Assembly (NCBI GenBank): GCA_003156615.1 | Contig: PMHI01000413.1 | Location: 8,990-14,410 of the forward strand | Direction of reading: 5' to 3' | Origin: Acidobacteriaceae bacterium | Lineage (GTDB): Bacteria; Acidobacteriota; Terriglobia; Terriglobales; SbA1 | Length of the DNA: 5,421 nucleotides | The notes under the pieces: model-generated | The model's database searches: none | Told to the model about the DNA's origin: nothing | What the model saw: the letters and a program-made list of their open reading frames with translations, nothing else | Position numbers and translations under genes: made by a program | Shown: in pieces, positions 1 through 5,421 of the stretch | How the letters are laid out: each line of letters opens with the position of its first letter | Position numbering within the stretch: position 1 is the first letter of the stretch

Positions 1-1101
1 CATCTGGCGCAGATGGAGGGCAGATACCGCGGGCTGTTGGAAGCGGCTCCGGATGCGATGGTAGTGGTGAACGCGGCGGGAGAAATCGTTCTGCTGAATG
101 TTCAGGCGGAAAAGCAGTTCGGATACAGCCGCAATGAACTAGTAGGGCAACAAGTGAAGAACATCATTCCCGAGGGCTTCGCGGAACGGCTGATCGCGGA
201 CGGTACCCGAAGCGCCGCAGAAGCGCTGGCGCAGCAGATCGGCACCGGAATCGAACTCATTGCACGGCGGAAGGATGGCAGCGAGTTTCCCATCGAAATC
301 ATGTTGAGCCCGCTCGAAAGCGCTGAAGGGATCCTGGTGACGGCGGCAATCCGCGACATCAGCGTGCGCAAGGAATCCGAGCAGCATCTGGTGAAGACGG
401 TCGGAGAATTGAAGCGTTCCAATGACGAACTGCAGCAATTTGCTTATGTTTCATCCCACGATCTTCAGGAGCCGTTGCGCATGGTTGCCAGTTATACGCA
501 GCTGCTGGCTAAGCGCTACAAAGGGCGTCTGGACTCCGAAGCCGATGAGTTCATCACTTTTGCAGTCGACGGGTGCAAGCGCATGCAGGGATTGATCCAG
601 GATCTCCTGGCCTATTCTCGCGCGGGGACAGATGGAAAAGAGCTTTGCGAGGTTTCCGGGGAGGACGCTTTGCGAGGAGCGCTTACAAACTTACGAATAG
701 CGCTCGAGCAAAGCGGTGCGGTTGTCACTCACGATTCGCTGCCGGCTCTCATGACGGACGAAACCCAGTTGACTCAGGTATTTCAGAACCTCGTCGGGAA
801 CGCAATCAAGTATCGCGGCGCCGAAGTACCTCGTGTACACATCTCTGCCACGAAAAACGGTGACAGCGAATGGATCTTTTCCGTTCGCGACAATGGCCTG
901 GGGATTGCCCCACAGTACTTTGAAAGGATCTTTATCCTCTTCCAACGGTTGCACGGGCGAAACGAGTTCGAAGGTACTGGAATCGGATTGGCTATTTGCA
1001 AGAAAATTCTAGAGCGGCTGGGTGGCAGGATCTGGGTCGAGTCGCAACCCGAAAAAGGCTCCACGTTCCACTTTGCCTTGCCAGAAAGAAGTGAGAAATG
1101 A
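1..1101 (+). CDS. PAS-domain sensor histidine kinase, Cph1-like (5' partial)
   Basis: This kinase autophosphorylates a histidine and passes the phosphate to a response regulator, most likely the one encoded next. Residue numbers count from the ATG at 13. A PAS domain spans about 1-118, with the C-terminal strand ending in AAIRDISVRK. HisKA follows, with phosphoacceptor His149 in FAYVSSHDLQEPLRM, a form typical of Cph1/bacteriophytochrome-type kinases. The ATPase domain shows the N box (NLVGNAIKY, Asn263), G1 box DNGLGI (293-298), an F-box-like FILFQRLH and G2 box GTGIGLAI (321-328). No membrane segment or chromophore-binding GAF/PHY domain is visible. The frame is open to the left edge, reading HLAQ before the Met at 13. 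That Met sits where a coiled linker meets a PAS domain, so it is probably internal and the protein longer. The stop overlaps the next start by 4 nt. The kinase call is firm; the signal sensed is unknown. Confidence 0.95.
   Translation, partial: HLAQMEGRYRGLLEAAPDAMVVVNAAGEIVLLNVQAEKQFGYSRNELVGQQVKNIIPEGFAERLIADGTRSAAEALAQQIGTGIELIARRKDGSEFPIEIMLSPLESAEGILVTAAIRDISVRKESEQHLVKTVGELKRSNDELQQFAYVSSHDLQEPLRMVASYTQLLAKRYKGRLDSEADEFITFAVDGCKRMQGLIQDLLAYSRAGTDGKELCEVSGEDALRGALTNLRIALEQSGAVVTHDSLPALMTDETQLTQVFQNLVGNAIKYRGAEVPRVHISATKNGDSEWIFSVRDNGLGIAPQYFERIFILFQRLHGRNEFEGTGIGLAICKKILERLGGRIWVESQPEKGSTFHFALPERSEK
1091..1101 (+). promoter_or_regulatory. Start region of the first response regulator: SD-like site and ATGA overlap
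   Basis: The kinase stop TGA (1099-1101) overlaps an ATG at 1098, and a second in-frame ATG follows directly at 1101. The purine-rich stretch GAAGTGAG (1088-1095) lies 2 nt before the first ATG and 5 nt before the second. The second ATG therefore has the better spacing and may be the main start, giving a protein one residue shorter. The overlap implies translational coupling of kinase and regulator. Confidence 0.6.
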
Positions 1102-1559
1102 TGAACACGATTGGATCGGACGCGAGAGCTATCGAAGTTCTTTTGGTCGAGGACAGCCCCGGCGATGTCCGGCTTACGCGGGAGGCGTTTAAAGATGCCA
1201 AGGTGCGTATCAACTTGCACGTGGCATCGGATGGAGCAGAAGCCATGGACTTTCTGAATCGCGTGGGGAAGCACGCCAGCGTTCCTCGTCCGTATCTGAT
1301 CTTGCTTGATCTGAACCTGCCGAAGAAAGACGGCCGGGAGGTCCTGGAGGAAATCAAGAGGAGTCCGGCTCTGAAAAGCATTCCGGTGGTCATCTTGACC
1401 ACTTCCGCATCTGACGCTGATATCCTCCGGAGTTATACGCTGCATGCGAACTGTTACATCACCAAACCTGTTGATCTCGATGGGTTCCTCGAAGTCGTAA
1501 AGAGCATCGACAGTTTCTGGCTGTCTGTTGTCAAGTTACCGCACCATCCACGCTCATGA
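1098..1559 (+). CDS. Rcp1-like single-domain response regulator
   Basis: This is a stand-alone receiver domain of 153 aa with no output domain, the normal size and build of the Rcp1 family that partners Cph1-type kinases. The acidic pocket is in VLLVEDSPGD (Glu18, Asp19). The phosphoacceptor Asp71 lies in LILLDLNLPKKDGREVL, the switch Thr is in VVILTTSAS (Thr101), and the conserved Lys123 is in CYITKPVDL. Family hallmarks include RSYTLHANCYITKPVDLDGF and the C-terminal FWLSVVKLP. Its 4-nt overlap with the kinase upstream strongly suggests they form a cognate pair, working through phosphotransfer in the cytoplasm. With no output domain, it must act through a protein partner or as a phosphate shuttle or sink. 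Its stop in turn overlaps the ATG of a second, broken receiver gene. All key residues are intact, so it is probably functional. Confidence 0.95.
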   Translation: MMNTIGSDARAIEVLLVEDSPGDVRLTREAFKDAKVRINLHVASDGAEAMDFLNRVGKHASVPRPYLILLDLNLPKKDGREVLEEIKRSPALKSIPVVILTTSASDADILRSYTLHANCYITKPVDLDGFLEVVKSIDSFWLSVVKLPHHPRS

Positions 1560-1849
1560 GGGACGCTCCAGGTTCTTGTGGTTGAGGATAACGCGGGAGA
1601 TGTGCGCTTGCTCCGCGAGATGTTCAGTGGCGAGAAGGTAGACAGTTTCGAAATAACGCACCTCTTGCGCATGAGCGAAGCCGAGGTTCATCTTGCGAAA
1701 GGTGGCGTTGACATTACTCTGCTGGACATGGGATTACCGGATGGGCAGGGCCTGGACACTGTACGGCGGGCGCACGCGGCGGCTCCGGACGTTCCGCTGA
1801 TCGTCCTAACCGGCTTGGACGACGAGGCACTGGCCGCCGAAGCCATGAC
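1556..1849 (+). pseudogene. Second response regulator, frameshifted at the start and truncated at the C-terminus
   Basis: The expected start is the ATG at 1556, overlapping the previous stop as ATGA, as at the kinase/regulator junction. From it the frame reads only nine codons to TGA. One base less in the GGG at 1560-1562 would give M-R-T-L-Q-V-L-V-V-E-D-N, a normal receiver N-terminus, so a single G insertion explains the break. The rest reads VVEDNAGDVRLLREMF, with the phosphoacceptor Asp (codon 1725-1727) in TLLDMGLPDGQGLDTVRR and the switch region in PLIVLTGLDDEALAAEAM. Homology stops at about 1849, just where relatives continue to the conserved Lys, the last strand and the last helix. 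Beyond it the frame runs to 2129 through the antisense strand of a CHASE3 relic. A GTG at 1578 is the only plausible in-frame start; it has no ribosome binding site and would cut off the first strand. A folded receiver is unlikely. Any original downstream output domain is lost. Confidence 0.8.
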
Positions 1850-2188
1850 CCTAGAACAGTTCCCAGGATCAGGAGCTCTCTGGTGTCCTTCAATTGCTCC
1901 TTCGCATGCGCGATGCACTGCACCATCAAGCGCCGCTCTTCGGTCTCCATGTTGGCAATCCGCATTTGAAGTTCATCCCCGTTGGGTTGGCCCGCTTCGG
2001 TTTAACTGCCTTGATTGCCGCTTCAACGCCGCCCGCCCGGCGCAGACTGATCACCGTCTCTGCGAACTGAAACTTCGCCGCCATCAGCCTGGAGAGATTC
2101 TGGGAGTCGGCTCTGCTGCAGGCGGTTAGTCAGCGTCAAAGCACCGAGCGTCGACCATTCCTGCTGGGCATTTAGCCGGGTGGCGCGG
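1850..2188 (+). repeat. Direct repeat, copy A (degenerate)
   Basis: These 339 bp align in the same orientation with 4109-4447. My hand alignment gives 16 substitutions and two single-base indels, about 95% identity. The repeat starts abruptly at CCTAGAACAG, directly after the truncated receiver gene. It ends abruptly after GGCGCGG, beyond which the two sites differ. There are no inverted termini, target-site duplication or transposase, so this is a gene-segment duplication and not an insertion sequence. Confidence 0.93.
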
Positions 2189-2226
2189 GCAGAATCGAGA
2201 ATCTGCTGGTGGAAAGCGGGCCGTCT
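1850..2226 (-). pseudogene. Relic of a CHASE3-type sensor gene (paralogue of the 2665-4683 gene)
   Basis: Read on the minus strand, this encodes the later part of a CHASE3 periplasmic sensor domain and the start of the second membrane helix. It begins about RPAFHQQILDSARATRLN, matching residues about 73-85 of the intact gene, and ends at LLILGTVLG (about residue 192). The frame is broken twice: a base is missing after 2003 relative to the intact copy, and there is an extra T at 2098-2099. Of the 16 substitutions, about 11 change an amino acid (for example E180D, D183E, A168V, R170C, L154R), as expected without strong purifying selection. No GGDEF or EAL part remains, because the relic stops at the junction with the response-regulator remnant. 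The first residues (PAFHQQILDS) differ from the intact gene and still fit a CHASE3 helix, so the source was probably a distinct paralogue. Confidence 0.78.
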
Positions 2227-2664
2227 CGGTATTCGCTTTTTGTCTCTTTCGGAAGAGCAAAAATCTGAATTACAGAGTTGGCTCTCCAAGAAGCAGCAAG
2301 CGATACTGCCTGAGTTCGTTGCACGAACATTCCAAAAAAAAGAAAACCCTTGATAACGGCCTTGGCTGATAAGAAGCAGGAATAAGGGGATCGATAAGCC
2401 GAAGCTTCGGTCGGGGCTGAAGTAGTTCGTGAGACTAATGAGCCTCCACTCAGGATTGTTCTCCCAAACCGGTTAAGCGGTGGCACGTTTGCTGTGGTCG
2501 AAATGGCCTGGCAAAAAATCGGTAATTGCTGTGACATCGGGTTCTGGATTGCCAATCGGGTATGAGATTTCTCGCCCAGTCTGTGGTTTGGTTTGGACGG
2601 ACGATTTAGCGACCCCCCGAGTGCCCGCGAAGTGCTTATGCGCGCCGATGTAAAGCGCAGGCCT
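2227..2664. other. Non-coding or decayed region between the convergent operons
   Basis: I recognise no gene here on either strand. On the minus strand a hydrophobic stretch (SIPLFLLLISQ, near 2365-2400) and a segment ending KSEYR (about 2230-2290) sit roughly where the first membrane helix and early CHASE3 sequence of the decayed sensor would lie. They are in different frames and match poorly. A run of eight A (2334-2341) has no convincing hairpin beside it. The long minus-strand open frame at 2172-2798 overlaps the end of the intact GGDEF-EAL gene in another frame and has no family features. No clear rho-independent terminator was found for either operon. Confidence 0.5.
2399..2410. repeat. 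12-bp perfect palindrome
   Basis: CCGAAGCTTCGG is identical to its reverse complement. The flanks do not extend the symmetry and no T-run follows, so it is not a convincing terminator. It could be a protein-binding site or chance. Confidence 0.3.
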
Positions 2665-4683
2665 TTAAAGCCAAAAGCATTTTTCGTCAGGGATGCCAAG
2701 AAAGCTTTCCTGTCCCGAATGCGATTGAGTGTCGAGCAATCCGGCGAATCGCTGGGGAAGCACGGGTCGGCCAAAATAGTACCCTTGTGCTTCGTCACAT
2801 TCGTGAACTTGAAGAAATTCCAACTCTTGTTGTGTTTCTACGCCCTCCGCTACCACCCGCAATTTGAGGCTTCTTGCCATACTGATGATCGCCGCAACGA
2901 GGCTTGTCTGGTCGGGAGCGGTGGTTATTTGACGGACGAATGACTGGTCGATCTTGAGGGCGTCGATCGAGAACTTTCTAAGGTAACTCAAGCTGGAGTA
3001 GCCCGTCCCAAAGTCGTCGATTGCTACCTGTACCCCTTTGGCTCTCAGCGTCATGAGGATCGATTCTGTGGACTCGGCATGCTTCATCAGAACGCTTTCT
3101 GTCAGCTCCAGTTCAAGACGCCGGGGATCAAGGTTGGTATCCTTGAGAACGCCGAAGACACCCTCGAGAAAGTTCTCATTGCGAAACTCCATGGCGGAGA
3201 TATTTACTGCCATAGTACCCAGGGGCAGGCCCGCAACCAACCAGGCCTGGGCTTGCTGACAGGCTTCGCGAAGGACCCACTCACTAATCGGCAGAATCAG
3301 ACCGCAGTCTTCCGCAACGGGGATAAATTGTGCCGGAGACACAGATCCCTGGATGGGATTTGTCCAGCGGAGCAACGCTTCCGCGCCGGTTATTTGTCCA
3401 GTGCGCAGATTGACCTTGGGCTGGTAGTGTAGGGTGAATTCCTGGCGTTCCAGGGCCCGCCGTAGACCCTCCTCGATGGATTGCCGTTCGACCGCCCGCG
3501 CGTTCATGGAGGGCTTAAAAAACTGGTAGCTCTGGCGGCCATTTGCCTTTGCCTGGTACATGGCGGTGTCGGCGTTCTTGATTAGCGTCTCCGCATCCAC
3601 CCCGTCGTCGGGATAGACGCTCACGCCAATGCTGGTTGAGATGTGAAGATCATGCTGGTCGACGGAATGAGCCGCTGCTACCGTCTGCAGCATTCTTCTC
3701 GCAGTAATGGCAGTATTTTCTGGTTGTTCCACTTCGGAGAGCAGCACAACAAATTCGTCGCCCCCCTGGCGACTCACTGTGTCCGAGGCGCGCACGCAAT
3801 CTACCAGGCGTTTTGCAATCGATTGAAGAAGTTTGTCGCCCGTCGGATGCCCGAGGGAATCGTTGATGTGTTTGAAACCATCCAAATCCAGAAATAGCAC
3901 CGCGACTTTTTTCATGTGGCGTGGTGCCAGGATGATGGCCTGGGTGACGCGGTCCTTAAAAAGCATTCGATTGGGGAGGCCAGTCAAAACGTCGTGCTCC
4001 GCCGAATGTGTCATCTCCAGGGCCATTGCGCGAGCTTCGCTCACCGCAACGGCGCGTGCGGACTGGTCGCGCTGAGTGCTCCAACCCCCGACAAAAGCGA
4101 TCAACATACCTAGAACAGTTCCCAGGATCAGGAGGTCTCTGGTCTCCTTCAATTGCTCTTTCGCGTGCGCGATGCGCTGCGCCATCAAGCGCCGCTCTTC
4201 GTTCTCCATGTTGGCAATCAGCATTTGAAGTTCATCCCCGTTGGGTTGGCTCGCTTCGGTTTGAACTGCCTTGATTGCCGCTTCAACGCCGCCCGCCCGG
4301 CGCAGACTGATCACCATCTCTGCGAACTGAAACTTCGCTGCCATCAGCCTGGAGAGATCTGGGAGCCGGTTCTGCTGCAGGCGGTTATCCAGCGTCAAAG
4401 CACCGAGCGTCGACCATTCCTGCTGGGCATTGAGCCGGGTGGCGCGGAAGGAGTCGACAAAGGTTTGCCTGCCCGTCAATGCGAAGCCGCGGTAACTCGA
4501 TTCGATACCGCCCATGGCAGAACGCAAGTCCTGGAGGCTCTCCAGAACTTCGTGCGTATGCCGCAACCATCGTTCGCTTTCACCGGACGCGATCATGACG
4601 CGATACGAGATCGCGCCCACGATCAGCAAAGTCAAAATGGCGGAGCCGAAGGCGAATTGTATCTTCCGAGTTAATTTGGACAT
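2665..4683 (-). CDS. CHASE3-GGDEF-EAL membrane protein (cyclic di-GMP cyclase/phosphodiesterase)
   Basis: This 672-aa inner-membrane protein probably makes and/or degrades cyclic di-GMP. TM1 is about residues 9-31, the periplasmic CHASE3 domain about 32-180 (ESSYRGFALTGRQTF inside it) and TM2 about 183-200. The GGDEF domain (about 225-385) has DVLTGLPNR, an intact GGDEF motif (307-311) and the RxxD inhibitory site RASD (298-301) five residues before it. The EAL domain (about 400-650) keeps Glu435 of EAL, Asn494, Glu526, Asp556-Asp557 (DDFGTGYSSL), Lys577, Glu613 and Gln633, so both activities look chemically possible. A tail of about 20 residues follows the domain. The ATG at 4683 is chosen because an in-frame TAG lies ten codons upstream with no other common start between; no good ribosome binding site precedes it. 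It lies 42 bp after a PilZ gene on the same strand, probably in one transcript. Codons for residues about 79-192 contain the second copy of the 339-bp repeat. Confidence 0.96.
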   Translation of the reverse strand: MSKLTRKIQFAFGSAILTLLIVGAISYRVMIASGESERWLRHTHEVLESLQDLRSAMGGIESSYRGFALTGRQTFVDSFRATRLNAQQEWSTLGALTLDNRLQQNRLPDLSRLMAAKFQFAEMVISLRRAGGVEAAIKAVQTEASQPNGDELQMLIANMENEERRLMAQRIAHAKEQLKETRDLLILGTVLGMLIAFVGGWSTQRDQSARAVAVSEARAMALEMTHSAEHDVLTGLPNRMLFKDRVTQAIILAPRHMKKVAVLFLDLDGFKHINDSLGHPTGDKLLQSIAKRLVDCVRASDTVSRQGGDEFVVLLSEVEQPENTAITARRMLQTVAAAHSVDQHDLHISTSIGVSVYPDDGVDAETLIKNADTAMYQAKANGRQSYQFFKPSMNARAVERQSIEEGLRRALERQEFTLHYQPKVNLRTGQITGAEALLRWTNPIQGSVSPAQFIPVAEDCGLILPISEWVLREACQQAQAWLVAGLPLGTMAVNISAMEFRNENFLEGVFGVLKDTNLDPRRLELELTESVLMKHAESTESILMTLRAKGVQVAIDDFGTGYSSLSYLRKFSIDALKIDQSFVRQITTAPDQTSLVAAIISMARSLKLRVVAEGVETQQELEFLQVHECDEAQGYYFGRPVLPQRFAGLLDTQSHSGQESFLGIPDEKCFWL
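4109..4447 (+). repeat. Direct repeat, copy B (intact, within the CHASE3 coding region)
   Basis: This is the partner of the segment at 1850-2188, lying 2259 bp to the right in the same orientation. It is in frame within the CHASE3-GGDEF-EAL gene and covers about residues 79-192, that is, most of the periplasmic domain and the first half of TM2. It lacks the two indels of the other copy, so it is the functional version. Confidence 0.93.
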
Positions 4684-4725
4684 AGTCGTGAGATCAATTC
4701 CGACGTCTTCCTAAGCGTCCGAGCG

Positions 4726-5421
4726 CTATGAACTCGACTTTGCAAGAACGAGTCTGCTGCCAATAACCATACCCTCCAGTTGCTGTTGTAGCCGTTTCTG
4801 AGTTGCGTCGTCGAAATCGGTGAACTCGATGCCCATACCCACTCCGTGGGTGCTGGTTCTTACAATCGCGGTCGTAAGAAGCAGTTCGGAACTCAGCCAG
4901 AAGGTGATATTCAAATTCGTTCCTTTCGGAAGAGGTTGCGTGGTCTCTACGTAACAGCCGTTGCCGGTTATGTCTGCCGCGTGTGTCCTGAGGCAGAGGC
5001 TGACATCGCCACAGCTTCGAATTTCAATGGGAAACGGAATCGAGTGCCGCGCGAACTTCCTCTTGTCTCTCGCCGCCGGAGGGATCCGCGAGATAGGTGA
5101 GGTCCCGATAGCCTCCTGTTTCTCCCTCTCCTCTTGCCACGGACAGGGCTCCCCTTCGAGCACTCGCACTCCTGCTTCGTTCCTATCGACAGGTTCAAGG
5201 TTTATTGCCCATGCGACCTTGCAGCGGGCCTTTTGGCCGTGGAGCCTAACCCCAATGATGTCTCCGGGCCTTAGTTGTATGACCATACCCCGAAGTTTTG
5301 CGCCGTGATCACTAATGTTCCTTAGTTGAGAATTTTCTGAGAATGGACGACCGTCCGCGTCGATGCCAAACACCCGAACCGACAGATCTGTGTTGAAACG
5401 GGGCTCTGAGAGGTGCCGCAT
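4726..5421 (-). CDS. Tandem PilZ-domain protein, probable cyclic di-GMP receptor
   Basis: This soluble protein of 231 aa or more has two PilZ domains and no membrane segment. PilZ domains bind cyclic di-GMP through an RxxxR motif and a (D/N)xSxxG motif. The second domain (about 118-220) has RKFAR (Arg121, Arg125) and DITGNG (150-155, Thr in place of Ser), then the usual GMGIEF strand, so it is the likely ligand-binding unit. The first domain (about 5-95) has NISDHG (35-40), but its N-terminus RHLSEPRF lacks the RxxxR spacing, with Leu at the first Arg position, so it may be structural only. An ATG lies exactly at the right edge (5419-5421), so it cannot be told whether translation starts there or further upstream, and promoter and ribosome binding site are not visible. 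The stop lies 42 bp before the GGDEF-EAL gene on the same strand, which suggests co-expression of an effector with an enzyme controlling its ligand. The process controlled (motility, adhesion or polysaccharide) cannot be read from the sequence. Confidence 0.88.
   Translation of the reverse strand: MRHLSEPRFNTDLSVRVFGIDADGRPFSENSQLRNISDHGAKLRGMVIQLRPGDIIGVRLHGQKARCKVAWAINLEPVDRNEAGVRVLEGEPCPWQEEREKQEAIGTSPISRIPPAARDKRKFARHSIPFPIEIRSCGDVSLCLRTHAADITGNGCYVETTQPLPKGTNLNITFWLSSELLLTTAIVRTSTHGVGMGIEFTDFDDATQKRLQQQLEGMVIGSRLVLAKSSS

Noticed and set aside
783..1445. Open frame of 220 codons on the minus strand, antisense to the kinase and first regulator
   Set aside because: It crosses two clearly functional + strand genes with intact motifs, and its translation shows no domain or membrane pattern. 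It is a shadow frame.
1578..2129. A new chimeric gene: receiver N-terminus fused to about 90 novel residues
   Set aside because: The added residues are just the antisense reading of a CHASE3 coding segment, the GTG start lacks a ribosome binding site and removes the first strand, and the receiver fold is incomplete. Decay is more likely than a new protein.
1850..2188. Insertion sequence or other mobile element
   Set aside because: No transposase, terminal inverted repeats or target duplication; the content is ordinary CHASE3 coding sequence.
2331..2375. Possible rho-independent terminator at the A8/T8 run
   Set aside because: The neighbouring CCTTG and CCTTGG are direct repeats and not inverted, so no stable hairpin precedes the T-run on the minus strand.
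2655..2675. Near-palindrome GGCCTTTAAAGCC at the end of the GGDEF-EAL gene
   Set aside because: It is short, AT-centred and one base short of symmetry, includes the stop codon, and no U-run follows. It is too weak to call a terminator.
2172..2798. Minus-strand open frame of 208 codons in the gap region
   Set aside because: It overlaps the 3' end of the intact GGDEF-EAL gene in another frame and crosses relic sequence. It has no recognisable family, and its composition reads like chance.
1..5421. CRISPR array, tRNA, rRNA or riboswitch
   Set aside because: No short regularly spaced repeats were seen, and no tRNA- or rRNA-like sequence was noticed on reading. Outside the gap at 1850-2664 nearly all bases are coding.

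Overview
The window holds two signalling operons that converge on each other, with a damaged stretch of about 0.8 kb between their 3' ends. GC content is moderate to high, coding density is high, and the proteins are typical of a soil or environmental Gram-negative bacterium. A Cph1-type kinase with an Rcp1-type regulator, a CHASE3-GGDEF-EAL protein and a tandem-PilZ protein together would suit Acidobacteriota. That placement comes from protein style alone and is tentative.

Left side, + strand (1-1849). The window opens inside a PAS-HisKA-HATPase histidine kinase whose N-terminus lies outside. Its stop overlaps the start of a complete Rcp1-like single-domain response regulator (ATGA, 1098-1101). 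That gene's stop overlaps, in the same way, the start of a second receiver-domain gene (ATGA, 1556-1559). The second receiver gene is broken twice: by a one-base frameshift in a GGG run just after its ATG, and by an abrupt end at 1849, before the conserved Lys and the last part of the receiver fold.

Middle (1850-2664). Position 1850 begins a 339-bp segment that is about 95% identical, by hand alignment, to 4109-4447. The latter lies inside the CHASE3 part of the GGDEF-EAL gene. In the middle copy the minus-strand frame is broken by two single-base indels, so it is a relic of a paralogous sensor gene. Beyond 2226 I recognise no gene.

Right side, - strand (2665-5421). A tandem PilZ-domain protein (start at or beyond the right edge) is followed after 42 bp by an intact two-TM CHASE3-GGDEF-EAL protein, probably in one transcript. 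The GGDEF motif, the RxxD inhibitory site and the EAL catalytic residues are all present, so the pair could both turn over and sense cyclic di-GMP.

The most notable feature is the junction at 1849/1850, where a truncated response regulator and a truncated CHASE3 sensor relic are fused tail to tail. The simplest reading is a deletion that removed the 3' ends of two convergent genes, after duplication of the CHASE3-GGDEF-EAL gene. I found no new type of system; the window is better described as ordinary signalling genes plus a readable record of duplication and decay.
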